DNA of 64,000 nt from positions 62,001-126,000 of the forward strand of contig JAPDFW010000067.1 in assembly GCA_028826165.1 (NCBI GenBank), given 5' to 3'. Position numbers and translations under genes: made by a program. The notes under the pieces are model-generated. The model had not been told where the DNA came from. It worked only from the letters and a program-made list of their open reading frames with translations, and ran no database searches. Shown in pieces: positions 14,693 to 26,900 of this stretch. Within the stretch, counting starts at the first letter, position 1. Each line of letters starts with the position of its first letter. Source of the stretch: Anaeramoeba ignava. Lineage: Eukaryota; Metamonada; Anaeramoebidae.

Positions 14693-15163
14693 CAAAATGA
14701 TCAGAAGAAAAAAATAGTTTTTAGTTTAAAATAGATTGTTTGTTTGATTATTTGATAATTTCTTTTTCTTCATTTTAATTCATTTCCAATTATTATTATT
14801 TTTATTATTTTTGAATTTTGATTTGGAATTAAACTTTTTTATTAGGAAATCCAACTGGAAGCAAAAAAAAAATGGATCAAATGATCTTTTTAAAATTTAA
14901 TTTGATTTTTTATTTTGATTATTTTATTTTTAATTTTTTTTTAATCAGAAAAATGGATCAAATGATCTTTTTATTTTTTTTTTTGGAATTATTGATTTTT
15001 TTTTTTTGGAATTATTGATTTTTTTTTTGATCTTGTTCAAAATTCAAATTTAAAAAATAAATTTAAAAAATAAATTTAAAAATAGATTTAAAAAATAGAT
15101 TTAAAAATAGATTTAAAAAATAAATTTAAAAAGATCGTTAAAGATTTTTTTTGTGATCAAATT
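14693..15163. other. Loop between palindrome arms; divergent promoter region
   Basis: These 471 bases have no mirror copy and separate two head-to-head surface-protein genes, so they probably hold or adjoin both promoters. The loop contains a 20-nt direct repeat, starting ATGGATCAAATGATC, at 14872 and 14953 (81 bp apart). It also has two copies of a T-tract followed by GGAATTATTGATT near 14993 and 15017, and a run of AAATAAATTTAAAA-like units at 15048-15130. No ORF is visible. Confidence 0.7.
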
Positions 15164-15285
15164 ATCAATAAAATAATAAAATATTTCTTTTAAAAGAAAA
15201 AAAAATTTTTATTATTTTTCATTTCTCTCTTTTATTTCTTTCCTTTCTATTTTATAGGAAAAGTTATTCTCAATTTTTTTTAAAA

Positions 15286-18200
15286 ATGAACAAATCTCAA
15301 TTTAAATCTTTATTTGATCTTTTTAATTTTAACAATTTATTCTTCTTATTTTTCATTTTGAATATTTTTTGGAATTTATCTTTCTTTCATTCTTCATTTG
15401 ATTCATTTAATTCATTTGATTCATTTAATTCTTCATTTAATTCATTTAATTCATTTGATTCATTTAATTCATTTAATTCATTTAATTCATTTAATTCTTC
15501 ATTTAATTCATTTAATTCATTTAATTCTTCATTTAATTCATTTAATTCATTTAATTCTTCATTTGATTCATTTGATTCATTTAATTCATTTAATTCATTT
15601 GATTCATTTAATTCATTTAATTCATTTGATTCATTTAATTCATTTAATTCATTTAATTCATTTGATTCATTTAATTCATTTAATTCATTTAATTCATTTA
15701 ATTCATTTAATTCATTTAATTCATTTAATTCATTTGATTCATTTAATTCATTTAATTCATTTAATTCATTTAATTCATTTAATTCATTTAATTCTTCATT
15801 TAATTCATTTGATTCATTTGATTCATTTGATTCATTTAATTCATTTAATTCTTCATTTAATTCATTTGATTCATTTGATTCATTTAATTTGTAAGAATTT
15901 GTTCAAATTTGATTTTGATTTTAATTTTTTTCAATTTTATTAATTTTCATTTTTTTTTTTTTGATTAAATTAAAGAAAATTAAAACAAATTCAATCATCA
16001 AATCATTCTCAAAAATTAGAAAATCAAAAAAATAAAAAAGAATTACCAACAATAATAATTCAAAATGAAGGAAATTTACCAAAAGAAATAAAATATCAAG
16101 CAATTATGTTTGGAAGAGGAAATGTTTTTTTTACAAATCAAAAAATTATATTTGATATGAATAACGGAATTGTTGAAATGAATCTTCAAAATTCTTCTTT
16201 ACAAAATTTAAAATCTTTTAATATTTCTTCAACAAAAGCAAACATTTTCAAAGGAATAAATAATCAAAACTATCAAACTGGATTACAAACTTATTCAGAA
16301 ATTATTTATTCAAATGTTTATCCAAATATTGATCTTCATTTCTTCATTTCAAATTCAAATAATTTAAAAAGTAAATTTGTTATCAAAAATCCATTTGATT
16401 TTCAAAATATCATTTGGAATTATTCATTTTTCTCAAAATCAAAATCAACATCATCAACATCAACATCAACATCAACATCAACATCAACATCAACATCAAC
16501 ATCAAAATCAACATCAAAATCAACATCCAACTCAATTCAAAATCAAAATCAAAATCAAAATCAAATTCAAAATCAAAATCAAAATCAAAATCAAATTCAA
16601 ATTCAAATTCAAAATCAAAATCGAAATCAAAATCAAAATCAAAATCAAAATCAAATTCAAATTCAAAATCAAAATCAAAATCAAATTCAAAATCAAAATC
16701 AAAATCAAAATCAAAATCAAATTCAAAATCAAAATCAAATTCAAAATCAAAATCAAAATCAAAATGAAAAGATAAAAAAAGAAAAAGAATTTAAAATTGA
16801 AGTTAAAAATGGAGAAATGTATCTTAAAAATGAAAGAAATGAAATAATTTTGATTGAATCTCAACCAATATTTTATCAAAAAAATATTCATTCATTTGCA
16901 AATTTTGTTATTCATAAATCAAAAAATTCAAATCAATTTGAAATCAAATATCAAATTAATTTTGATGAAATAAATCCAAAAGAAATATTAATAATTGATC
17001 CAGAATATTCAACTTATATTGGAAAATCATCATTAGATATTGGAATAAAAGCAATAAGTTATTTAAATGGAGAATCAATTATTACAGGATATACAAATAG
17101 TATTGATTTCCCAATAACTGATGGTTCTTATAATCAATCAACAAATATTCAAGGAAATTTTGATATTTTTGTTTTAAAAATGAATGAATTTGGAAATGAA
17201 ACTGAATGGTCTATTGTATTTGGAACAAGTTTAAATGAATATCCATCTGATATCCAATTAGATTCACAAGGAAATCCAATAATTACTGGTTATACTGAAA
17301 AATCATTCAAAAATAATGCAAGTGATGAAGATATTTTCCCAACATCAATAAATGCATATAAAACAGAATGTATAAGTCAACAAGAATCAGGATTCGTTAC
17401 TAAATTTAATTCAAGTGGAGAATCAATTATTTGGTCTACTTTATTATGTGGTGAAAGTTTTGTTCATTCAAATGGAATTGAACTTGATTCAAATGATAAT
17501 ATATTTATTATTGGTCAAACAAATGGTTATTTTCCTGAAGAAAATCAAACAAAATGTGATTTCAAATTAAGATATGATGGATTTATTTGTGAATTAAAAA
17601 ATAATGGAGAAGAATTAATTGAAACAAGATGTTTTGGAGGAATTCATGATGATATTCCAATGAGTCTTAAATATTATGAAGAAAAAGAATATATAGCAAT
17701 TACTGGATATACAACATCACAAGATTTTCCAACAAATTCAACAGTAATTCAACCAATTTTTTCAGGAAGTACTTCATATTCAAATTGTTTTATAATGAAA
17801 ATTAATTCAAACAATTTAGAAATTGAATGGTCAACATTTCTTGGAGATATTTCAAATGATTATTGTTATTCAATTGATATTGATAAAACTAATAATACAA
17901 TTTGGGTTGGAGGTGAAACAAGTTCATTTTATTTCCCAACTACACCTGATGCATATCAAAAAGAATTAAGTGGATTAATAAATGGAATATTTTTCAGAAT
18001 TAATGAATATGGAAATAGTTTACTTTACTCATCATTCTTTTCTCCAGATCCAACACAAATTTTTGAAATAAATTCATTAAAAATTGATACATTAGAAAGA
18101 ATTATAATTTCAGGAAGTGGAACGTTACCTGATTTAGAAAATATAATCTATAATTTTGGAATAGGAGGATTTTTTGTAATTTTTGATAAATTTGGAAAAG

Positions 18201-19477
18201 AAAATTTGGGAAATGTAAGTATTGGAGGAATTATTAATCAAATATATGTTGATGAAGAAAACAATCCAATAATAACTGGATATTCAATAAATTCATTAAT
18301 TACAACAAATGGAAGTTATCAAGAAGAAAGTGGAGGAAATAAAGATTGTATTTTAATTAGAATAAAAAATTGCCAAGCAGGATATTCAGGAATAAGTTGG
18401 AGTGAATGTATTGAATGTTTAGCTGGTACATATTCAACAGGAGGAAGCAGTGAATGTTTAGAATGTAATTATGGAGAATATTCAGAACAAAATGGTTCAA
18501 GTTCATGTTCTAAATGTTTATCAGGAACATTCAATAACAAAACAGGGCAAAATTCAAGTGAATCATGTATTACATGTTTATCAGGATATTATTCAAATGA
18601 AGGATGGAAATATTGTTTAGAATGTTTTGAAGGAACTATTTCAAATGAAAATAAAAGTGAATGTATTTCATGTTATAATGGAAGTTATTCAAATGAAAAT
18701 CATACAGAATGTATAAATTGCTCAGCAGGATATTATTCAAATGAAAATCATACAGGATGTATTTCATGTTCATCAGGATATTATTCAAATGAAGGATCAG
18801 GAGAATGTATTGGATGTTCAGCAGGAACATTTTCAAATGAAAATCATACAGAATGTATAAATTGCTCAGCAGGATATTATTCAAATGAAAATAGTGGAGA
18901 ATGTATTTTATGTTCATCAGGATATTATTCAAGTGAAGGATCAGAAGAATGTACTGGATGTCCAGCAGGAACATTTTCAAATCCAGAACATACAGAATGT
19001 TTAGATTGTTTAGATGGATATTATTCATTGAAACAAAAAAATGAATGTATTCCTTGTTTAGCAGGAACATATTCAAATGAAAATCACACAGAATGTTGTT
19101 TATGTTCATCAGGATATTATTCATTTAACTATTCAAAAGAATGTATTCCATGTTCAGCAGGATATTATTCAAATGAAAATCATACAGGATGTATTTCATG
19201 TTCATCAGGATATTATTCAAATGAAGGATCAGGAGAATGTACTGGATGTCCAGCAGGAACATATAATCCAAAAACAACACAAACAAGTGAAGAATGTTGT
19301 ATTGAATGTGAAGATGGAAAATTTAATCCATTTATTGGAAAAAGTTATTGTGAATATTGTGAACCAGGAACACATCCAAATGAAGATAAAACACAATGCC
19401 TTGAAAATCCACCAATTTCTTCTTCTTTCATTCTTCTTTCTTCTTTTCCATTCTTTTTTCTTTTCTTTTTCTTTTAA
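15286..19477 (+). CDS. Surface beta-propeller/Cys-repeat protein, right copy
   Basis: Exon 1 (15286-15890) gives a signal-peptide-like start (hydrophobic LFFLFFILNIFW) and a long SFN/DSFN repeat. The intron 15891-15975 (GTAAG...AAAG) joins in frame to exon 2 (15976-19477), which reads LKLKQIQSSNHSQ before the internal Met at 16106. The protein is about 1370 residues. It has Ser/Thr and Gln/Asn low-complexity tracts, SBBP beta-propeller repeats (GYTNSIDFP, GGETSSFYFPTTPDAY), about 15 Cys repeats of GCC2/GCC3 type and a Phe-rich hydrophobic tail that could be a membrane anchor. Similar architectures are annotated as S-layer-like surface glycoproteins in some anaerobic protists (family knowledge). 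CFAP44 follows in the same direction 105 bp downstream. The ligand is unknown. Confidence 0.88.
15398..15890 (+). repeat. 9-bp coding minisatellite (SFN/DSFN)
   Basis: Tandem TCATTTAAT and TCATTTGAT units with occasional TCTTCATTTAAT encode Ser-Phe-Asn and Ser-Phe-Asp triplets. The ORF is 202 codons here, against 104 codons in the equivalent left-arm segment (14552-14238). The difference is a multiple of three, so the frame is kept in both. Confidence 0.9.
15891..15975 (+). other. Intron of right surface-protein gene
   Basis: This is an 85-nt GT-AG intron with donor GTAAGAATTT, a T-rich stretch and acceptor TTAAAG. Splicing joins TT to A (Leu) and keeps the frame. The mirror intron on the left arm is 14241-14157, also 85 nt. 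It separates the leader plus SFN repeat from the propeller exon. Confidence 0.8.
16435..16765 (+). repeat. Coding (ACATCA)n and (AATCAA)n microsatellites
   Basis: Six-base units encode Ser-Thr repeats and then Gln-Asn/Gln-Ile repeats between the N-terminal region and the beta-propeller. The left copy (about 13365-13697) has different unit numbers. Such tracts form flexible linkers and change length by slippage. Confidence 0.9.
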
Positions 19478-19582
19478 TCAAATTTCTTTTTCTTTTTCTT
19501 TTAAATCAAAGTCAATTAAAATCATTTTTTTAAAAGAAAGAAAAAATCAAAAAAGGAAAAAAATTATTTTTTTTTTGAAAAA

Positions 19583-22500
19583 ATGGAATTTGAAAAATTT
19601 ATGGAAAAAAAAGAGAAATTTTAGTAAGTTTTGATAAATTAATTTAAATTTAAACAAAAATAACAAAATGAATTAGCTTTTTTTTTGGTTTTCCTTCAGG
19701 AAAGCAAAATAACTTAATATCAGTAGATAAAAAAACCATATTATATTCTGGAAAAACAAGGCTTATTTGGCAAAACATAGAAACAGAAGAACAAGAGCAA
19801 ATGGAAATTAGAGAAAAAAAAGAAGAGAAAATCGAGATCAAATCAATTGACATTCATCCAAAAAAGAAGAACATACTTGGATTAGCAGAAACAACAGGGA
19901 TAAAAATAATTGATATTGAAAAGAAAGTATGTGTGAATAAGATGAAGGAAAATCAAGAGAGAATAAGTTGTATAAAATTTAGTCCGAGCGGAGAGATACT
20001 TGCAAGTATCGGCTCAGAACCTGATGTGATTTTATATCTTTGGGATTGGCAGAAAGGAAATGTTCTACTTCTTTCTCAGGCATCCTTTCAGCCTGTTCTT
20101 GGAATATCCTTTATCAATGAACAAAATTTTGTGACTTATGGTGTTGCTCATTTGCGTCTTTGGGAAATAGCAAATACTTTCACTGGACTTAAACTCAAAT
20201 CAAAGAATGGGAAGTTTGGCAGTAGTGATATTGCAAATATCCTTGTTTGTGTTGGTCTTCCAAATGGAAATGTCCTGTCAGGAACTGACAGAGGATCTTT
20301 TATTGTTTGGACTGGAAATCATGTGAAAAAGGAGTACTTTTCTTGCCATTCAAAGGAAATCACGATTATTCAGATTTTAGGAGAAAGAAAAGAAATTCTT
20401 TCTTCTGGAAAAGATGGGGTGATTAGGAAATGGAAAATGGAAGATTTCGAAGATTGTCCGAATGATTTGGTTTGCCTCAAGGAAATTCGTCTTCTTGAGA
20501 AGAGCTGCATTAGCAACATGACAAAAATTGGGAAAGAAAATTGGGTTGTTCAAGATGATTCGGGATATTTATGGAAAATTTCTGGAATTGAGTCTGATCA
20601 AGAAACGGAAGAAAAAAATGTTGAAAAGCATATTATACTTAATTTCCAAGGAGGAAAAACACACAATCATCTATTTCATCCAAAAAATCCTATTTGTGTT
20701 CTTTCTGATACTCAAAACACATTTAGATTACTCAATTTACAAAGCAAAAAGATCATTTATTCAAGACAATTTAATTCAATGTCATCTTTTTTGAAGTTTT
20801 TCTCTGGAAATGAAGATGATAATTATGGAACAGTGATTGTGAGTGGATTTGTGGATGGAGTTGTGAGAATACTCAAATTGAGCTCTGAAAATTTCAAATT
20901 AATAAGTGTTTTCAAGCCTCATAACTCTCCAATTACTCAATTAATTTGGAATCAGGAAAGATCTTTGTTTGTGAGTTTTTGTGAAGATGAAAATTCACTT
21001 TTTGTTTTTCGGAATATCAATCAATTTGAAAAGATGGAACCTTTAGGAATGATTGCTTTATCAGAAATATCATCCATTTCTTTTAGTAATGACTGGGAAA
21101 TAGTGCTGAAATATCATTCGAAAGCTAATCAAATTATGGATGTGAAGAAAATGATGGAAAAAATAGATTTAAATTTGGAAGAAAGCAAATCATTTATTGT
21201 TAAAATGGATGAGTGGATTGTTAGAAACGATAATTCTTATCAAGAAAAGAAGGATGAATTTGTAAAAGATGACTATCCATGCCAGGAAGATTTTGGTTCT
21301 TTTGTGATATTTTTGGAAGAAGATGGAACAGTTATTATTGATTTGAAAGAAGATGGATATGTTTGGGAACAAAAAACAAATTTGAGTTTTCCACAAAATG
21401 ATGGGATTATTGAAGTTGAAGATCTTTCTTCTGGTTGCCTTAGTCTTGAAGATGAAAAGCAATTTAAATATCAACAAAATCTTGAGCAAGAAGCAGACAA
21501 ACAAAAAGAATCAGTGAAGAAAGAGCTCAAAAAAATCAAAAATAAATATTCAAATTGGGTTTTGGATAACCAAAAACAAGATGGAAGAGGGCTAATAGTT
21601 GATCCAACATTATTCATTTTAGATTCAAAACTTGGGATAGAGTTAGAAAAGGAAGAGCAGAAACAAATAAAAAGTTGTGAATATTTTTGGAATCAGATCC
21701 TGGATGATTTCCAAAAAAAAATTCAAACTTTTCGAGAATTTTGTGACGCGAATATCAGTATAAGAAAAGATGAAATTTTGAGAATCAAAAGGATAAAAGA
21801 AATTCAATCATTTCCTTTAACAAAATCGGAAGAGAAAGCAAATGAGGAAAGATTTATAAACACAAATGAAAGCGATGAAAATAAAATAGATAAAGAAAAC
21901 ACAAGTGAGATATTCAAAAGAAATTTAAGTGGATTAAATTTTCCTAAAATCAAATTAGAAAGAGTGGAAATTGGATCTTATCTTTCTGAATTAGAAATAC
22001 AGCCTCCAAAACAATTTTGTCAATTTGGTACAACAAATATTCTTGCTACTGAAGAATCTAAAATAATTGCACGCAGAGAATGTAGACACAAGTTTATGAA
22101 ATTTTGGGAAAATTTAATGAAGAAACCAAGAAATCTTTTGAAACCTGCTGAAAAAAAAGCTATTTTGGCTGCTGAGAAAGATATTGGTGCTTTGATTTTT
22201 CGATTTAAAACTGAAGAGGATCTGAAATTTTTTTCCTCAAAACCAATTTTTGCTATCGAAAAGAAAAACAAAATCGAGAAGTATTCACAAAAGATTGTAG
22301 AATTGAAGAAATTATTCAACAACAAAATTCAAGATTTCAACTCAAAAATAAGCAAATCCCAAATCATTTTGGAAAGACATGAAAATGCTCGTTCACAATT
22401 TAAAAGGCAAAAGGGACGACTTAATGAGGAAATAGGAAATGAGAAATCAAGCAAATTTTTGGAATTGAAAAAAATGCAAAACGATTTGAAAATTGAAATG

Positions 22501-23796
22501 TGTGAAAGAATCCAGAAAAGTCTTGAAGAAGATGTTGAAAAAAATTTGGAAGAATTAATTTGTGAAAAAATCAAACTTGAAGAACGAATTAGCGAAGCAG
22601 AGTTGAAAATGCAAGGATTTGAAAAGGAAAAATTGATTCTTACCGAAATGGAAAATGTTGATCAGGAAACACAAAGAAAACTCGAAGAGAAACAAAAAGA
22701 AAAGAAAGGGATAGAGAAGATGATTGAAGATTTAGAAGGGAAAGTTGAAGAAAAAAAAGAGCTATTTCGCGAAAAACAAAAAGAATTGGGGAATTTGGAA
22801 ACAAAGTTCAAAAAAGAAATTGAAGAAAAAAATGATGAATGTTTCATGGATTTAACAAGAATCTACATGAAAAATATAAAAAGAAGAAAAGAATCAAACA
22901 AAGAAAAAGAAATTGAAGATGAAAATGAAGAGAATCAAGATATCTTTATGGAATCTGGTGATGATTCTTTTTCAGATGAAGAATATTCCGATTTTGAAAT
23001 TGAAAATGAGCATTTTTCCAATGTAAACTCAAAAAAGGATGAAATACCAGAAGGATGTGAAATGGAACTTTTTAATTACACAATTTTGGAACGAGAAAAG
23101 AGATTGGATTGTGTAGAAGAAATGAAAGAAATGCAGCATCAAATGGATTTTTTTGAGAAAGAAAAAGCAAATCAAATGCAGAAATTATCTTTTTTAACGA
23201 AAATTATCACAAAAATTGAACAAGAATATCAACAACTGCAACTGAAAAAAAAACAGAAAACAAACAATGTTTCATTTTCTTTTGCAATTAAATCAAGCCA
23301 AATCAAAGACTCTAAGTTCAATCCTTTGGAATATTTTGAAGGAGATGGTTCGCAAAGAAATTGGGTTTTTATTCAAGAAGAAATTTTCCAAATTCAAAAA
23401 CAAATTATCCAAAATTTACAAAAGGAGAATCAAGAATTTTTATTGGAGTTCAATGAAGTGAGAAAAAAATATTCTGAAATGAAAAGAGTTTATTCAGAAA
23501 AAATTGATTGTGAAATGAAAACAAAAGAGAAATTAAAAGAAGTGCAACTCTCAAAATTTGGAAAACAAATTTCACTTGAAGATGTTGAAAAGGCAAGTGT
23601 AAATGAGAAAGCGAATGAGTTGAAAAGTAAATTGGCTAAGAATGAATTAAGAAGAAAAAAGGATTTAGAAAAATGGGATCGTAAAATTCTTCATAAAAGA
23701 AAGGAGCTAATGAATTTGATTAAAGTGAATACAGAAAATATTAATCAGCTTGCCAATTTAAAGATGAATTTAAAATTACAAAAGAAAAAAGATTAA
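19583..23796 (+). CDS. CFAP44: Cilia- and flagella-associated protein 44-like
   Basis: This is a large WD40 plus coiled-coil protein. Residues up to about 500 form WD repeats: FSPSGEILASIGSEPDV..LWDW, then LWEIANTFTGLKLK, GLPNGNVLSGTDRGSF and VVQDDSGYLWKI, which match the CFAP44 family. The rest is Lys/Glu-rich coiled coil, ending with the family's C-terminal block (LSKFGKQISLEDVEKASVN, then KKDLEKWDRKI). In other organisms CFAP44 forms, with CFAP43, the tether of inner dynein arm I1 on doublet microtubules. The long ORF starts at 19801. In-frame coding continues back to an acceptor at 19699, and a short first exon (19583-19623, donor GTAAGT) is likely, but its phase is off by one base. About 1364 residues, shorter than the human protein. 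Confidence 0.85.
19624..19699 (+). other. Likely first intron of CFAP44
   Basis: This is a 76-nt GTAAGT...CCTTCAG intron. Downstream coding reads KQNNLISVDKKTILYSG, which resembles the family's conserved start, so the acceptor is well supported. The 41-nt first exon would leave the frame one base off. Either one base is lost or gained in the A8 run before the donor, or the true first exon differs. Confidence 0.55.
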
Positions 23797-23913
23797 TTTA
23801 GAAAACGAGAATTTTTAGTTGTTTTTATTTTGTGAAAAAATTTTTGAATGGAAAGAGAGAAAAGTAAAAGTAAAAAGAAAGAAAGAAAGAAAGAATTCTG
23901 ATTATTATTTTTT

Positions 23914-26900
23914 CTATTTTTTGAGGAAATGTTCAATATCAATTTCAATCGCTGAACAGGGATTAAGAATTGAGAAATTTTTCAAAACAAGTGGATGAAC
24001 AATTCCAATAATTCCTATTTCTGTTTTTCCATGATAAATTTGAGCGCATCTTTTTTCAAAGAAACTTGGATCTAAACAAAAACAAAAACAAAAACAAAAA
24101 GAATAAGAATAAGAAAAAAAAGAGAATAAATTGGATTTAGAATTGAAAAATTTGTTTACGAATAGTTTCTTTAAGATAATAAGCATTTGGGTCTTTTTGA
24201 GTAGAATCCCATTTGATTCCTAAAACTTGCATTACTCTATCTAAAAGACCATGAATTGACTTAAAAAGGAAAAATAATAAAATTAATAATTGAAAATTGA
24301 AAATAAAATTGAATTGAGTTTAATTACTTCAAATCCGGACCTATTGCTGTCAACATAGAGAGCAGCCAATTTACGAATGTTTTTTGCGCCAGTTTCTTTT
24401 TTTTCATCTAAAACAACAATTTCGGAAATTTCGAAAAGTTTAATTGGTAATTTGACATCTCTTGAAGAGGTATAAGTTTTGAGTAAACCAGGAATTAAAG
24501 AGATTCTTGGAATCTAAATGAAAAAGAAAAGAAAAATTTAGATAAATTATGAAAATTGTTTTGTTTGTGGTTTTTTTTTTGAAAAGAAATACTTGAAAAT
24601 CGGTTGTTTTTGGATTTTGAATGACACAAGCTGTTTTTCCGTCATCTTCCATTCTCATATTTTCGAAGCAGTCTTGATGTGAAGAAAGAGCGAAATTCAA
24701 AACTTCAGTGAAACCACATTGAGAAACTTCAATTCTGAGGAGTTCAGTAAGATGATTAAGAGGTTGTTGAGTTGCGATAGTGTTTGATTTTGGGGTTGTT
24801 GGAACGATATTGTTGTATCCATAAGCGATAGCTACATCTTCTGCGATATCGCAAGGATGAAGGATATCTGAACGAGTTGGTGGGACAATGATAGTTAGTT
24901 CGTGATCGATAGTGTCTTGTTTTTGGATTGTTTTTCTTTTTTCTTTGTTTTCTTCTAACATCATTTTTTCTAAAAGTGTTGAGATTTGGTCTGCGGTTAA
25001 TTTAACTCCGCAAACTTTGTTAATATAAGAAATTTGAATTGGAACTTCTCTGTATTGGAGTTCTGGGAAAGTTGTTTTAGTAATGCCGTCTGAATGAATA
25101 ACTTCAACTGAATGAGCACTAAATTTTTATATTCATTTTTAAAATAAATTTATAAATAAATTTTGAAATAAATTTATAAATAAATTTTTAAATAAATTTT
25201 GAAATAAATTTTAAAATAAATTTTTATCCGATTTTGAAATAAATTTATAAATAAATTTTAAAATAAATTTTTAAATAAATTTTGAAATAAATTTTTAAAT
25301 AAATTTTGAAATAAATTTTTAAATAAATTTTTATCCGATTTATAAATAAATTTTTAAATAAATTTTTAAATAAATTTTTAAATAAATTTTTAAATAAATT
25401 TTTAAATAAATTTATAAATAAATTTTTAAATAAATTTATAAATAAATTTTTAAATAAATTTATAAATAAATTTATAAATAAATTTTTAAATAAATTTTTA
25501 AATAAATTTATAAATAAATTTTTAAATAAATTTATAAATAGATTTTGAAATAAATTTTGAAATAAATTTTGAAATAAATTTATAAATAAATTTTGAAATA
25601 AATTTATAAATAAATTTTTAAATAAATTTTTAAATAAATATTGAAATAAATTTTTAAATAAATTTTTAAATAAATTTTTAAATAAATTTTTTATATAAAT
25701 TTTTATCCGATTTTGAAATAAATTTTTAAATAAATTTTTAAATAAATTTTTAAATAAATTTTTAAATAAATTTTTAAATAAATTTTAAATAAATTTTTAA
25801 ATAAATATTGAAATAAATTTTTTAAATAAATTTATAAATAAATTTATAAATAAATTTTTAAATAAATTTTTAAATAAATTTTTAAATAAATTTTAAAATA
25901 AATTTTTAAATAAATTTATAAATAAATTTTTAAATAAATTTTAAAATAAATTTTTGAAATAAATTTTGAAATAAATTCATAAATAAATTTTAAAATAAAT
26001 TTTTATCCGATTTTGAAATAAATTTATAAATAAATTTTAAAATAAATTTTTAAATAAATTTTGAAATAAATTTTGAAATAAATTTATAAATAAATTTTTA
26101 AATAAATTTTTAAATAAATTTTAAATAAATTTTTATCCGATTTATAAATAAATTTTTAAATAAATTTTTAAATAAATTTTTAAATAAATTTTAAATAAAT
26201 TTTTAAATAAATTTATAAATAAATTTTTAAATAAATTTATAAATAAATTTTTAAATAAATTTATAAATAAATTTTTAAATAAATTTATAAATAAATTTTT
26301 AAATAAATTTATAAATAAATTTTTAAATAAATTTATAAATAAATTTTTAAATAAATTTATAAATAGATTTTGAAATAAATTTTGAAATAAATTTTGAAAT
26401 AAATTTATAAATAAATTTTGAAATAAATTTATAAATAAATTTTTAAATAAATTTTTAAATAAATATTGAAATAAATTTTTAAATAAATTTTTAAATAAAT
26501 TTTTAAATAAATTTTGAAATAAATTTTTAAATAAATTTTTATATAAATTTTTATCCGATTTTGAAATAAATTTTTAAATAAATTTTTAAATAAATTTTTA
26601 AATAAATTTTTAAATAAATTTTTAAATAAATATTGAAATAAATTTTTAAATAAATTTATAAATAAATTTATAAATAAATTTTTAAATAAATTTTTAAATA
26701 AATTTTTAAATAAATTTTAAAATAAATTTTTAAATAAATTTATAAATAAATTTTTAAATAAATTTTAAAATAAATTTTGAAATAAATTTTGAAATAAATT
26801 CATAAATAAATTTTAAAATAAATTTTTATCCGATTTTGAAATAAATTTTTAAATAAATTTTTAAATAAATATTGAAATAAATTTTTAAATAAATTTTGAA

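Noticed and set aside
10670..19477. Bacterial origin of the SBBP surface protein by recent transfer
   Set aside because: SBBP repeats are common in prokaryotes, but the gene has an intron, protist-type Cys repeats and the local base composition; nothing shows a recent transfer.
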